Part shown: positions 8,691 through 17,139 of the stretch, piece after piece | How positions within the stretch are numbered: the first letter of the stretch is position 1 | Layout of the letters: each line of letters starts with the position of its first letter | Assembly (NCBI GenBank): GCA_965247775.1 | Contig: OZ252031.1 | Span: 1,488,001 to 1,552,000 of the forward strand | DNA: 64,000 nt | Direction: 5' to 3' | From: G965247775 sp965247775 | GTDB lineage: Bacteria > Chloroflexota > Dehalococcoidia > Bin125 | Position numbers and translations under genes: made by a program | Notes under the pieces: generated by a model | Told to the model about the DNA's origin: nothing | Databases searched by the model: none | The model's input: the letters and a program-made list of their open reading frames with translations, nothing else

Positions 8691-9617
8691 TCAGTCGAGT
8701 TTCCCTCGCACGTCGACGCTGAACTCCTCCAGCGCCTCAATCTGCCCCTCCACACCTCCCCCCCGCGCGATGTCCAGCGTCATATGCGAAACCCCCACGG
8801 CCGCGTACCCCCCGATCTGCTCCACCACCGCATCCGCGATCCCCCGCAGCGACCCCACATCGTCCGACTCCCGCCCCAGCCGCAGCCGCAGCCGCAGCGA
8901 CAGCGACACCTCCGCCGGGTCGCGTTCCTCCTGTTCGCAGGCCGCCCGCACCGCCGCCCACTGCTCCCCCACCGCCGCCGGCGGGCTGAACACTGGGTAG
9001 AACACGTCCCCATAGCGCGCCGTGCGCCGATGCGCCGCCGCGCTGTTGCCCCCCACCCAGATCGGGATCCGCCCCCGCAGCGGCTTCGGCTCGAACCCCA
9101 CCTCCCCGAACGCATAGAACCGCCCCGAATGCGACGGCCGCGCCTCCCGGAACAACGTCCCGTAGATCTCCAGCATCTCGTCCGCCCGCGCCCCCCGATG
9201 GTCCGACGGCATCCCCAGCGCTGCGAACTCCTCCAGCATCCAGCCCACCCCCACCCCCAGAATCGCCCGCCCCCCCGACAACACATCCAACGACGCCCAT
9301 TGCTTCGCCGTCTGTACCGGCGGCCGGTACCCCAGCACCAGCACCGTCGTCCCCAGCTGGATCCGCTCCGTGCACCCCGCCACGAACGTCAACGCCGACA
9401 GCGCATCGATCCAGGGCATGTCCGCCGGCGCCGCGAAGCTCCCGTCCTCCGAATACGGATACCGCGACTCGATCTCGGCCGGATCCGGCCAAACGATGTG
9501 ATCGCTTGCCCAGCACGAATCGTACCCCAGTGCGTCCGCCGCCCCCGCGAAGCGCCGCAGGCTCTCCCGGCTCGCCAGCCGTCCGTTGTGTGGCAAGTGG
9601 ACACCAAACTGCATCAT
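8691..9617 (-). CDS. LLM class F420-dependent oxidoreductase
   Basis: 308 residues with the luciferase-like TIM barrel: QFGVHLPHNGRLASRE at the start, YDSCWASDHIVWP, RIQLGTTVLVLGYR and the signature SGGRAILGVGVGWMLEEF. Proteins of this subgroup generally use coenzyme F420 rather than FMN; that is family knowledge and not visible here. The start ATG 9617 overlaps the TGA of the upstream methyltransferase gene (ATGA), so the pair is translationally coupled; a second ATG follows directly. A longer open frame upstream is the methyltransferase gene in another frame. Substrate unknown. Confidence 0.85.
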   Translation of the reverse strand: MMQFGVHLPHNGRLASRESLRRFAGAADALGYDSCWASDHIVWPDPAEIESRYPYSEDGSFAAPADMPWIDALSALTFVAGCTERIQLGTTVLVLGYRPPVQTAKQWASLDVLSGGRAILGVGVGWMLEEFAALGMPSDHRGARADEMLEIYGTLFREARPSHSGRFYAFGEVGFEPKPLRGRIPIWVGGNSAAAHRRTARYGDVFYPVFSPPAAVGEQWAAVRAACEQEERDPAEVSLSLRLRLRLGRESDDVGSLRGIADAVVEQIGGYAAVGVSHMTLDIARGGGVEGQIEALEEFSVDVRGKLD

Positions 9618-10654
9618 CCGCTCCCCTTCGCGCGCCCGGCCGGCGCTCGCTGCGCCAGGAATGCGTACATCGCCACGCTCCCGGCCACCGCCACGTTGAG
9701 GCTGTCGACCCGCCCATACACCGGCAGCGCCAGCTGCAGCGCCGCCGCCTCCAGGAACGCCGTCGGCAGGCCGTCCCCCTCGTTCCCCACCACGATCAGC
9801 GGTCGCTCCGGCCAGCGCGCCCCGAACACCGGCGCCGCTCCCGGCCCCTGCTGCAGCGCCACCACCGTATAGCCCTCCCCCGCCGCCCGCTCCAGGCACG
9901 CCCGTGGCGACGCCACGACCTCCACCGGCAGCCACCAGTCGCTCCCCTTCGTCGCCGGCCGGTAGTAGAAGTCTCGCCCCACGATCCATACCGCTTCCGC
10001 CCCCGCCGCCTCCGCGCTGCGGATCAGCACTCCCAGATTCACCCCGTACGAAAAGTTGAACGCCGCCACCCCGAACGACCGCCCCCGCGCCGGCCGCCCC
10101 CCTTGCGGTGGCCGCAGCCCGAACGGCCGCACCGCCGACGGCTTCTCCGTTCCAACCCCTGGGTCCTCCTCCTCCCGCTCCGCCAGCGCCGCCAGCGCCC
10201 GCCCCGCCCGCCGCGCCACCGACGGCTCCCCCTCCGCCGCCAGCCGCTCCAGCAGTGGCCGCCCCGCGGCCCCCAGCGCCGCCAGCGCCACGCACGCCGC
10301 CCGCTTCCCTGCCGGCGACGCCCCCGCAAACCACCCCTCCAATTGCCGCACCACCTCCCCCGCCTCCAGCCGCGGCAGCAGCGTCATCGCCCGGCGCCGC
10401 AGCCGCCGGTTCGGCGACGTCAACGGCCCCAGCAGCGCCGCCACCGCCGTCTCCGCCGGCGCACCCTCCAGCGCGATCCGCGCCTCCCCGCGGGGAAACG
10501 GATGGGACGCCTCCAGCGCCGCCCGCACCTGCGCCTCCACCCAGCCCGGCGCCCCCGCCGCCGCTCGCGCCCGCAGCGCCAAGCCCTCCTCGTAGGCCAC
10601 GGCTTCGGCCGCCCCCAGCGGCGCCACCCGATCGAGAGAGTCCACGAACCCCAT
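9614..10654 (-). CDS. TrmH/SpoU-family RNA methyltransferase with a long N-terminal helical domain
   Basis: 346 residues. The C-terminal 160 residues are a SPOUT methyltransferase. Motif 1 reads FNFSYGVNLGVLIRSAEAAG (about 194-213), motif 2 PLIVVGNEGDGLP (about 287-299), and motif 3 VYGRVDSLNVAVAGSVAMYA. These form the trefoil-knot SAM site. The first 170 residues are alanine/arginine-rich helices that look like HEAT-type repeats (RRLRRRAMTLLPRLEAGEVV, ARRAGRALAALAERE). Ordinary TrmH proteins have a short N-terminal domain instead. It probably 2'-O-methylates a tRNA or rRNA ribose. SD GGGAGGAAG precedes ATG 10654. Confidence 0.82.
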   Translation of the reverse strand: MGFVDSLDRVAPLGAAEAVAYEEGLALRARAAAGAPGWVEAQVRAALEASHPFPRGEARIALEGAPAETAVAALLGPLTSPNRRLRRRAMTLLPRLEAGEVVRQLEGWFAGASPAGKRAACVALAALGAAGRPLLERLAAEGEPSVARRAGRALAALAEREEEDPGVGTEKPSAVRPFGLRPPQGGRPARGRSFGVAAFNFSYGVNLGVLIRSAEAAGAEAVWIVGRDFYYRPATKGSDWWLPVEVVASPRACLERAAGEGYTVVALQQGPGAAPVFGARWPERPLIVVGNEGDGLPTAFLEAAALQLALPVYGRVDSLNVAVAGSVAMYAFLAQRAPAGRAKGSG

Positions 10655-10744
10655 CGCCCGATCTTCCTCCCCTCGCGCCGCACTCGTCGGCTACCCCACG
10701 GTCGCGCGCCGCCTCCACGCTAGTCCCCTCCCACCCCCCTCACC

Positions 10745-10756
10745 TACCATGCCCGT
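10745..10756 (+). promoter_or_regulatory. Leaderless-type promoter, TACCAT-N6-ATG
   Basis: TACCAT (10745-10750) ends six bases before ATG 10757, and no Shine-Dalgarno sequence is present. Transcription would start at or next to the start codon. Confidence 0.5.
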
Positions 10757-11182
10757 ATGCCCTTCACCCGCGAGATCGTCCTCGACGCCGATCCCGCCAT
10801 CGCCTACGATGCCCTCCGCACCGTCGTCCAACCCAACGTGGACATCGGCTCCTTCGAAGTCACCATCGACGAGCCCTCCGACGATTACGGCATCGCCTAC
10901 CTCAACCCCCTCTCCTCCTCCCACTACCGCTTCCACTTCGAGCCGGTCTCCGAGGGCACCCGCGTCGAAGCCCGCCTCTGGCTTGGCGGCCTGCTGGGGC
11001 CCATGCAGTCCCTCTTCCGCTTCCGCAGTCAGGGCAAGCACCTCGATCAGCTCCTCGTCGAGGTGGAAAAGAAAGCCATCGCCGCCCTGGACCCCGCCCG
11101 GGACGGCCCCAACTCCTCCGCCTCCCGGGCCGCCGAGATTCCGCCCTCCGCCGGCCTCACCTCGCCCCCAAACGACGCCTAA
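10757..11182 (+). CDS. SRPBCC/polyketide-cyclase-like protein
   Basis: 141 residues with the START-like pattern of SRPBCC proteins: a first strand FTREIVLDADPAIAYDAL, where the helix following the strand carries A-x-x-x-Y, then paired strands (YRFHFEPVSEGTRVEARLWL) and a long C-terminal helix (SQGKHLDQLLVEVEKKAIAA). Such proteins form a hydrophobic pocket for a lipid-like ligand. The last 30 residues are low complexity. Its TAA is immediately followed by the ATG of an MFS transporter, so the two are cotranscribed. Ligand unknown. Confidence 0.6.
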   Translation: MPFTREIVLDADPAIAYDALRTVVQPNVDIGSFEVTIDEPSDDYGIAYLNPLSSSHYRFHFEPVSEGTRVEARLWLGGLLGPMQSLFRFRSQGKHLDQLLVEVEKKAIAALDPARDGPNSSASRAAEIPPSAGLTSPPNDA

Positions 11183-12433
11183 ATGGGGCCTTCGCTCCGC
11201 CCCACCCAGAGGTCCGCCGGCGAACGCACCTACGTCCTCACCGCCTCCTACAGCCACGCCGTCGTCCACGCCATGGAGCTGGCCTACGCTGCCCTCCTCC
11301 TCCGCATCGAGGCCGAGTTCGGCACCGAACTCTTCCTCCTCGGCGTCCTCGCCAACGTCGGCGCCTTCGCCTTCGGCCTCGGCGCCCTCCCCGCCGGCTT
11401 CCTCGTCGACCGCTTCGGCTCCATGCGCATCCTCCACTTCACCCTCGCCACCAGCGCCGTCGCTTCCGTCCTCGTCGCCCTCTCCCCCTCCGAGGTCTTC
11501 CTCGGCATCACACTCGCCATCCTCGGCCTCTCCAGCGGCCTCTACCACCCCGCCGGCTTCGCCATCCTCGCCCGAACCCGTCGCCCCGGTCGCAACGTCG
11601 GCCTGCACGGCGTCATCGGCAACCTCGGCATCGCCGCCGCGCCCGCCCTCCTCACCGGCATCGCCCTCGCCAGCGACTGGCGCGCCGCCTACATCGTGCT
11701 CGGCGCCCTCGCCCTCCTCGGTTTCCTCTACACCGTTCGGCTCAAGGAGCCCGCCCCCTCCCCAGTCCCCGCCTTACCCCCCCGAGACCTCCCCCAGGCC
11801 CCACCCACCTCCCTCTCCCGCGCCAGCGGCATCCGCCCCTGGCTGCCGCTGATCCTGATCTATGTCGCCTACATGGTCTCGGGCTTCGTCTATCGTGGCG
11901 CCGTCACCTTCCTCCCCACCCACATCGAAGAGCAGATCACCGGCTCCATCCTCGGCATCGACGGCGCCGGCCTCGCTGGCGCCCTCACCACCCTCGCCCT
12001 CCTCGGCGGCACCATCGGCTGGTGGTTCGGCGGCCTCGCCGCCGAGCGCCTCCCCCGCCGGCCCTTCATCCTCGCCAGCTGGGTCGTAGTCGTGCCCGTC
12101 CTCTTCCTCATGGCCGACGCCAGCGGCGCCCTCCTCGTCTTCGCCACCTTCATCTTCGTCGTCGCCAGCTTCGCCATGGCCCCCGCCATCGTCACCCTCG
12201 TCGCCGACTACTCCCCCCCCGGCCATCTCGGCGCGAGCTTCGGCATGACGTTCTTCGCCGGCTTCGGCGTCGGCTCCTTCGCCGCCACCCTCGCCGGCTT
12301 CGCCGCCGACCAGTGGGGCACCGGCTCCGTCTACACCACCATGGCACTCGTCAGCGCTGGCGGCGTCCTCCTCGCCGTCCTCCTGCTGCTCATCAGCCGC
12401 AGCCAACCAACCGCCTCCCCCAGCCCCGCCTGA
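11183..12433 (+). CDS. MFS transporter
   Basis: 416 residues with about twelve membrane helices. The loop between helices 2 and 3 is GALPAGFLVDRFGSMRILHF, the MFS signature. Helix 5 contains YHPAGFAILARTRRPGRNVG and the central loop is proline-rich (about 190-215). The build resembles the fosmidomycin-resistance/Fsr-like and nitrate-type drug exporters. The start ATG abuts the stop of the SRPBCC gene (TAAATG). Export or import of a small metabolite or drug is the family role; the substrate cannot be read from the sequence. Confidence 0.85.
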   Translation: MGPSLRPTQRSAGERTYVLTASYSHAVVHAMELAYAALLLRIEAEFGTELFLLGVLANVGAFAFGLGALPAGFLVDRFGSMRILHFTLATSAVASVLVALSPSEVFLGITLAILGLSSGLYHPAGFAILARTRRPGRNVGLHGVIGNLGIAAAPALLTGIALASDWRAAYIVLGALALLGFLYTVRLKEPAPSPVPALPPRDLPQAPPTSLSRASGIRPWLPLILIYVAYMVSGFVYRGAVTFLPTHIEEQITGSILGIDGAGLAGALTTLALLGGTIGWWFGGLAAERLPRRPFILASWVVVVPVLFLMADASGALLVFATFIFVVASFAMAPAIVTLVADYSPPGHLGASFGMTFFAGFGVGSFAATLAGFAADQWGTGSVYTTMALVSAGGVLLAVLLLLISRSQPTASPSPA

Positions 12434-12532
12434 CACCGCCCCGGCCCCCGCCCCCACCGATTGGCTATACTCGCGCCCGCTCACGCCCGCCCGGCTCGCA
12501 GCGCCGACGGCCCCAAAGGAAACCGCCCCACC

Positions 12533-13126
12533 GTGGCCCACGACCAGCACGTCCCCCAGGACGAACTCACGCCCCAGCAGCGAAGCACGATCGTCGCTGC
12601 TGTCCGTGCGGTCGGCGCCGAGCCCTGGACCGCTCTCCTCGCCCGCGCCCTCACCGTCCGCGAGGACTGGGACCACGCCTGCGCCGAACTCGAGGAATCC
12701 GACGCCTCCCCGGGCCCCAACGACGGCCCCTGGAATGCCTGGCACATCCTCAATCACGTCGGCGGCTTCACCACGCTCGCCGCTCGCCACCTGCTCGACC
12801 TCAGCGACGGCAAACCCATCGACTTCTCCGTCGCGGGCCAATGGCAAGGCGACGACGCCTCCTTCGCCCAGCTCCGTAGCGGCGTCATCCAGGGCTGGGA
12901 CACCCTCATCACCGCCATCACCCGGGCCTCCATGACCTCCCCCGCGGACGCCACCTTCCGCCACCCCCTCGGCGAGGACTTCACCACCCGCGAGCTGGTC
13001 GCCCTCGTCCTCCGCCACGCCCAGATCCACGCCGCCCAGATGCGCGACGTCCGCGGCCTCGCCCCCGGCGACAACCCCGGCGACGCCGCCGGCGACCTCG
13101 GCCGCCGCCGCCAGACCGCCCACTGA
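12533..13126 (+). CDS. DinB-like domain protein
   Basis: 197 residues from GTG 12533 (AAAGGA upstream; a clear TATACT -10 at 12466-12471 gives a leader of about 55 bases). The four-helix DinB/YfiT fold is suggested by WNAWHILNHVGGFTTLAARH (first conserved His region) and LVALVLRHAQIHAAQMRDVR (C-terminal His-x-x-x-His-x-x-Q). Three histidines in these positions bind a metal in characterised family members, which transfer thiols such as bacillithiol or mycothiol. The next gene carries two more copies of the same fold. Exact reaction unknown. Confidence 0.65.
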   Translation: MAHDQHVPQDELTPQQRSTIVAAVRAVGAEPWTALLARALTVREDWDHACAELEESDASPGPNDGPWNAWHILNHVGGFTTLAARHLLDLSDGKPIDFSVAGQWQGDDASFAQLRSGVIQGWDTLITAITRASMTSPADATFRHPLGEDFTTRELVALVLRHAQIHAAQMRDVRGLAPGDNPGDAAGDLGRRRQTAH

Positions 13127-13139
13127 GCCCGGAGCACCG

Positions 13140-14138
13140 ATGGCCCCACCCACCGCCCCCACTCCCGCCTGGCCCGGCCTCCACGCCCGCATCGACGCCG
13201 CCCGCGACGCCTGGCGCGACGCCACCCAGGGCCTCATCGGCGACGAGCGCGCCGGCGCCGACGACTGGTCGGCCGCCCAGATCCACAGCCACGTCGCCGC
13301 CGCCCTCCTGCGCTACGCCGACGCCCTCAGCCACGTCGCCCTGGGCCGCCCGGCCGTCCTCGACAACAGCCAGCGCCTCCTTCCCGGCCACCATCCCTAC
13401 CCCCGCATCCGCGACCTCGGCGAGAAGGGCTGGACCGACTTCCGCAACGCCGCCCGCACCGTCGCCAAAGGGCCCGAGCGCGGCCCCGTCATCGCCCGCG
13501 GCGACGACCGGCTCACCGCCGCCGCCCTCGTCCAGCGCGGCCTCAGCCACATCCAAGAGCATCTCCACCAGATCCGCTCCCTCCCCCCAGCCCCCAAGCG
13601 AACGGAGCCCCCCATGAGTGCATGGCAGTTCCCCAGCCAGCGCGCCGCCGACCTCCACACCTGGGTCGTCGACCGCGCCGCCCGCGACGGCTGGCCCCAA
13701 GTCCTCCAGACCGCCCGCGAAACCCAGGCCGGCTGGCAAGAGGCCGTGACCGGCCTCGCCGAAGAGGACGCCCCGCCCCTCCCCCGCGACGGTGAAGAGT
13801 GGTCCCCTTGGAACGTCGGCAACCACGTCGCCGGCTGGCTCGAGCGCGCCGCCGCCGCCCTCCAGGGCGCGCTCCAGGGGCAGTCCACTCACCTCGCCAA
13901 CGAACAGGCCTGGCTCGGCGACGACCGCTCCTTCGCCGACGTCCGCCGCTCCGCCGACGAAAGCTGGACCACCTATCTCGTCGTCCTGGAGGCCGCCCAA
14001 ACCCGCGCCGATGAGTCCGCCGTCATCACCCACCGCAACCTCGGCCCCATGAGCCCCCGCGAATACGCCGTCTTCTCCACCTGGCACCTCACCGATCACC
14101 TCAAGCAGCTGCGAACCATGCAAGGACGCTCCGCCTGA
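13140..14138 (+). CDS. Protein with two tandem DinB-like domains
   Basis: 332 residues. Domain 1 (about 1-155) has WSAAQIHSHVAAALLRYADA and ends LVQRGLSHIQEHLHQIRSL. Domain 2 (about 160-332) has WSPWNVGNHVAGWLERAAAA and ends YAVFSTWHLTDHLKQLRTM. Each has the paired histidine helices of DinB/YfiT proteins. The join is at 13614, where an in-frame ATG preceded by AACGGAG is retained, so this looks like two former genes fused or a read-through pair. Starts 13 bases after the previous DinB-like gene; the three domains look like a local duplication. Confidence 0.6.
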   Translation: MAPPTAPTPAWPGLHARIDAARDAWRDATQGLIGDERAGADDWSAAQIHSHVAAALLRYADALSHVALGRPAVLDNSQRLLPGHHPYPRIRDLGEKGWTDFRNAARTVAKGPERGPVIARGDDRLTAAALVQRGLSHIQEHLHQIRSLPPAPKRTEPPMSAWQFPSQRAADLHTWVVDRAARDGWPQVLQTARETQAGWQEAVTGLAEEDAPPLPRDGEEWSPWNVGNHVAGWLERAAAALQGALQGQSTHLANEQAWLGDDRSFADVRRSADESWTTYLVVLEAAQTRADESAVITHRNLGPMSPREYAVFSTWHLTDHLKQLRTMQGRSA

Positions 14139-14163
14139 CCAGAGAGCGAAAGGGAGTGACCCC

Positions 14164-15045
14164 GTGACGATCGAACTCACCGGCCTCGAAGGCAAAGTCG
14201 CCGTCGTAACCGGCGCCGGCCGCATGCGCAGCATCGGCCGATCCATCGCCCTCGGCATGGCCAAGGCCGGCTGCGACATCGTCATCACCGGCACCGGCCG
14301 CGACCCCAGCCGCTACCCCGACGCCGAAAAGGCCGCCGGCTGGCGCGACATCGACTCCGTCGCCGACGAGATCCGCGCCCTGGGCCGCCGCGCCCTCCCC
14401 GTCGTCAGCAACGTCGCCGACGCCGACGCCGTCGAAGCCCTCGCCCAGCGAACCATGGACGAACTTGGCCGCGTCGACTTCGTCGTCAACAACGCCGGCC
14501 CGCCCCGCGGCGCGGACCGCAACGCCGTCGTCGACGTCCCCCTCGACGCCTGGAAGCTCGTCGTCGACATCAACCTCAACGGCGCGTTCTTCATGTGCCG
14601 CGCCTTCGGCCGCCGCCTCATCGATCAGGCCCAGGGCGGAGCGATCGTCAACATCTCCTCCATCGGCGGCAAGCTCTTCCTCCCCAACAACGCCGCCTAC
14701 GCCGCCTCCAAGGCCGGCCAGAACGCCCTCACCGCCACCCTCGCCCGCGAGATGGGCCAGCACCACATTCGCGTCAACGCCGTCTGTCCCGGCCTCGTCG
14801 ACACCTCACGCATGGACGACATGCCCCGCGGCCCTCAGCCCGCCCTCGACGACAGCGGCGAGCCCGTCAAGGCCGGCACCGTCGGCTTCGGCTGGGACGC
14901 CTACATCGCCGCCAACATCCCCCTCGGCCGCGCCGGCGTCGGCGACGACATCGCCAACATGACCGTCTTCCTCTGCAGCGACCAGGGCTCCTGGATCAGC
15001 GGCCAGTCCTGGAACGTCGACGGCGGCAACATGGTCTGGCACTAG
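14164..15045 (+). CDS. Short-chain dehydrogenase/reductase
   Basis: 293 residues of the classical SDR family. The nucleotide-binding motif is VVTGAGRMRSIGRSIAL (about 14-30), and VNNAGPPRG follows. The catalytic set is Ser in IVNISSIGGK and Tyr-x-x-x-Lys in AAYAASKAGQ. The C-terminus (CSDQGSWISGQSWNVDGGN) is standard. Cofactor preference is not clear from the insertion in the glycine loop. Start GTG 14164 with AAGGGAG upstream. It is followed 23 bases later by an enoyl-CoA hydratase, so a role in a CoA-thioester or hydroxy-acid pathway is likely. Confidence 0.88.
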   Translation: MTIELTGLEGKVAVVTGAGRMRSIGRSIALGMAKAGCDIVITGTGRDPSRYPDAEKAAGWRDIDSVADEIRALGRRALPVVSNVADADAVEALAQRTMDELGRVDFVVNNAGPPRGADRNAVVDVPLDAWKLVVDINLNGAFFMCRAFGRRLIDQAQGGAIVNISSIGGKLFLPNNAAYAASKAGQNALTATLAREMGQHHIRVNAVCPGLVDTSRMDDMPRGPQPALDDSGEPVKAGTVGFGWDAYIAANIPLGRAGVGDDIANMTVFLCSDQGSWISGQSWNVDGGNMVWH

Positions 15046-15068
15046 GCCCCCCGCCGGAGCACCACCCC

Positions 15069-15854
15069 ATGCCCTACGAGTTCATCACCTATCAGCAGGA
15101 CGGCCCCGTCGCGACGATCACGCTCAACCGTCCCGAGCGCCTCAACGCCGTCCACCCCCCCGCTTCGCTCGAACTCGCCGACGCCTGGGCCACCTTCCGC
15201 GACGACGACTCCGTCTGGATCGCCATCCTCACCGGCGCCGGCGACCGCGCCTTCTCCGCCGGCAACGACCTCAAGTACCAGGCGGAGATGAACGCCGCCG
15301 GCACATCCCGCCCCCCCATGCGCGGCGGCTTCGGCGGCATCACCGCCGAATTCGAGTGCTGGAAGCCCATGATCGCCGCCGTCAACGGCTTCGCGCTCGG
15401 CGGCGGCCTGGAAATGGCTCTCGCCTGCGACATCATCATCGCCGCCGAGAGCGCCCGCCTCGGCCTCCCCGAACCCACCGTCGGCCTCATCGCCGGCGCC
15501 GGCGGTGTCCACCGTCTTCCCCGCCAGATCCCCTACCACATCGCCCTCGGCTACATGTTCACCGCTCGCCACATGACCGCCCAGGAGGCCCACCGCTGGG
15601 GCCTCGTCAACGAAGTCGTCCCCCCCGACGACCTCATGCCCGCCGCCCGCCGCTGGGCGGACCAGATCCTCCGCTGCTCCCCCCTCTCCATCCGCGCCAC
15701 CAAGGAAGCCGCCCAGCGCGGCCTCGACATGCGCCTCCGCGACGCCGTCACCCACGACTTCCACACCTACAAGGTGCTCGGCCAGTCCCAGGACATCAAG
15801 GAGGGCCCGCTTGCCTTCGCCGAGAAGCGTCCCCCTCAGTGGACGGGGCGCTAG
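15069..15854 (+). CDS. Enoyl-CoA hydratase/isomerase family protein
   Basis: 261 residues of the crotonase superfamily. ATITLNRPERLNAVH opens the fold, DRAFSAGNDLKYQ is the first oxyanion loop, NGFALGGGLEMALACD is the second, and LPEPTVGLIAGAGGVHRLPR carries the conserved Glu of the P-E-P segment. The C-terminus GPLAFAEKRPPQWTGR is typical of hydratases acting on CoA thioesters. Start ATG 15069 lies 23 bases after the SDR stop. Its last 59 bases overlap, tail to tail, the gene on the other strand. Substrate unknown. Confidence 0.88.
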   Translation: MPYEFITYQQDGPVATITLNRPERLNAVHPPASLELADAWATFRDDDSVWIAILTGAGDRAFSAGNDLKYQAEMNAAGTSRPPMRGGFGGITAEFECWKPMIAAVNGFALGGGLEMALACDIIIAAESARLGLPEPTVGLIAGAGGVHRLPRQIPYHIALGYMFTARHMTAQEAHRWGLVNEVVPPDDLMPAARRWADQILRCSPLSIRATKEAAQRGLDMRLRDAVTHDFHTYKVLGQSQDIKEGPLAFAEKRPPQWTGR

Positions 15855-16578
15855 CCCGATCCGCGCCCTCACGGGCCCCTCCCTCCCCCCTGGCATCGCC
15901 CGCCCCATCCACCCCGCCCCCGCCCCGCGGCTTGCGCAGCGCGAAATAGAGCAGGGGAGCCAGCAGGAATGCCGCCAGCGCCCCCACCCCCACCACCGCC
16001 AGCGTCCGATCCTCCTGGATTCCCTCCCCGATCACCGACACCAGCACCAGCGCCGGCGCACTGAACACCATCGACACCACGAGGTACGTCCGGTATCGGA
16101 TCCTAGTCAGCCCCGCCGCGTACGACACCACATCCACCCCCAGCACCGGAAACAGCCGCAGCCCGATGAGCGCCCGCAGCGCCAGCCGCTCCGCGACCCC
16201 ATCGATCTGCGCCACCACCTTCGCCGGCAAGAACCGCTCGTACAGCCCCCGCCCCCACCGCCGCGCGATCCAAAACGCCACCGACGCCCCAATCGCTCCC
16301 CCCAGCAACGTGTAGCCCAGCCCCGCCGCCGCCCCCCACGCGGCCGCCGCCACCAGCGGCGCAGGCGTTGTCGGAATCGGCGCGATCACCATCGACACCG
16401 CGAAAAAGAGGACGTAGATCACCGGGCCCCACGCCCCGAGATCGTCCATCCAGCGCTCGAAGTCGTCGTAGTCCCAGGGCGACAGCCGCTCCACCGCCTG
16501 GTCCAGCGCCACCAGCACCCCCAGAGCCACCACAACCGCCAGCATCAGGCGCAGCGCTTGCCGGCGCGTCAGATCCAT
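15796..16578 (-). CDS. TVP38/TMEM64 family membrane protein
   Basis: 260 residues with five to six membrane helices. The family core is visible: PIPTTPAPLVAAAAWGAAAG, then GGAIGASVAFWIARRWGRG, and LRLFPVLGVDVVSYAAGLTR. These correspond to the two re-entrant and glycine-rich segments of the DedA/VTT superfamily, thought to act in lipid scrambling or membrane homeostasis. The charged C-terminal tail is probably cytoplasmic. Start ATG 16578 fits a leaderless promoter (TAGGAT, then 7 bases). The 3' end overlaps the convergent hydratase gene by 59 bases. Confidence 0.8.
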   Translation of the reverse strand: MDLTRRQALRLMLAVVVALGVLVALDQAVERLSPWDYDDFERWMDDLGAWGPVIYVLFFAVSMVIAPIPTTPAPLVAAAAWGAAAGLGYTLLGGAIGASVAFWIARRWGRGLYERFLPAKVVAQIDGVAERLALRALIGLRLFPVLGVDVVSYAAGLTRIRYRTYLVVSMVFSAPALVLVSVIGEGIQEDRTLAVVGVGALAAFLLAPLLYFALRKPRGGGGVDGAGDARGEGGAREGADRASAPSTEGDASRRRQAGPP

Positions 16579-16591
16579 GGCCGCCATCCTA
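16579..16591 (-). promoter_or_regulatory. Leaderless-type promoter, TAGGAT-N7-ATG
   Basis: On the minus strand TAGGAT (16591-16586) lies seven bases before ATG 16578. AGGATGG could also act as a weak Shine-Dalgarno sequence, so the reading is not unique. Confidence 0.4.
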
Positions 16592-16628
16592 GGCCGACGC
16601 CCACCCACCCGCGCCCCCCCGACCGCCC

Positions 16629-16676
16629 TTGCCGCCGCCGCCGGTGCCGGCTACAATGTTCATGAAATTGTGAATA
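16629..16676 (+). promoter_or_regulatory. Promoter and candidate operator of the ArsR gene
   Basis: TTGCCG (16629-16634), 17 bases, TACAAT (16652-16657) is a near-consensus housekeeping promoter. Directly downstream is an AT-rich patch with the palindrome TTCATGAA and the word TTGTGAATA (16668-16676). The same nine bases recur inverted at 18920-18928 before gltB. Autoregulation by the ArsR product is a reasonable inference. Confidence 0.5.
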
Positions 16677-16984
16677 CCAGTGGAAGACAAACCCCGACCG
16701 GCGCGGCCCCCTCACGGCAGCAGGCCGCCTTCAAGGCGCTCGCCAACAACGCCCGCTACCGCATCGTCGCCATCCTCGCCGCCGACGGCGGCGCGCACGG
16801 CTGCCGAGAACTGATCGGTCTCCTCGGCGTCACGCCCCCTGCCGTCTCCAACCACCTCCGCGTACTGGAATCGGCCGGGCTCGTCCAAACCGAACGCCGG
16901 GGTACGCAGGTGTACGTCTCCCTCGCCGCCACGGATCTCGCCTACCAGATGGCGGCGATCGTCCACGCCGCCCCCGCCCGCTGA
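16670..16984 (+). CDS. ArsR family transcriptional regulator
   Basis: 104 residues, a single winged helix-turn-helix domain. RQQAAFKALANNARYRIVAI is the first helix pair, LIGLLGVTPPAVSNHLRVLE is the recognition helix region, and VQTERRGTQVYVSLA is the wing. No cysteine pair stands in the alpha-3 or alpha-5 metal sites, apart from one Cys in GCREL, so a metal sensor role is doubtful. GTG 16670 is the only start-like codon in frame near the promoter and would give an almost leaderless message. The sequence ahead of the HTH is short. Confidence 0.7.
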   Translation: MNTSGRQTPTGAAPSRQQAAFKALANNARYRIVAILAADGGAHGCRELIGLLGVTPPAVSNHLRVLESAGLVQTERRGTQVYVSLAATDLAYQMAAIVHAAPAR

Positions 16985-17139
16985 CGCAGCGCGGCCCCCG
17001 CCAAAGGCCCGAGGCGGAACTCCCAGCTCCTTTGAGGCGTCTGGGAACACGAAACCGGGAACATCCCAGGCTTCAGCAAGCCGTGAAGAGGGTGAGCCCG
17101 CCGGTCACACCGGCGCCGCTTCGCCGATCGGAGGATCTA

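Noticed and set aside
12430..12471. CTGACA...TATACT as a full sigma-70 promoter
   Set aside because: The two hexamers are 30 bases apart, too far; only the TATACT element is retained as a likely -10.
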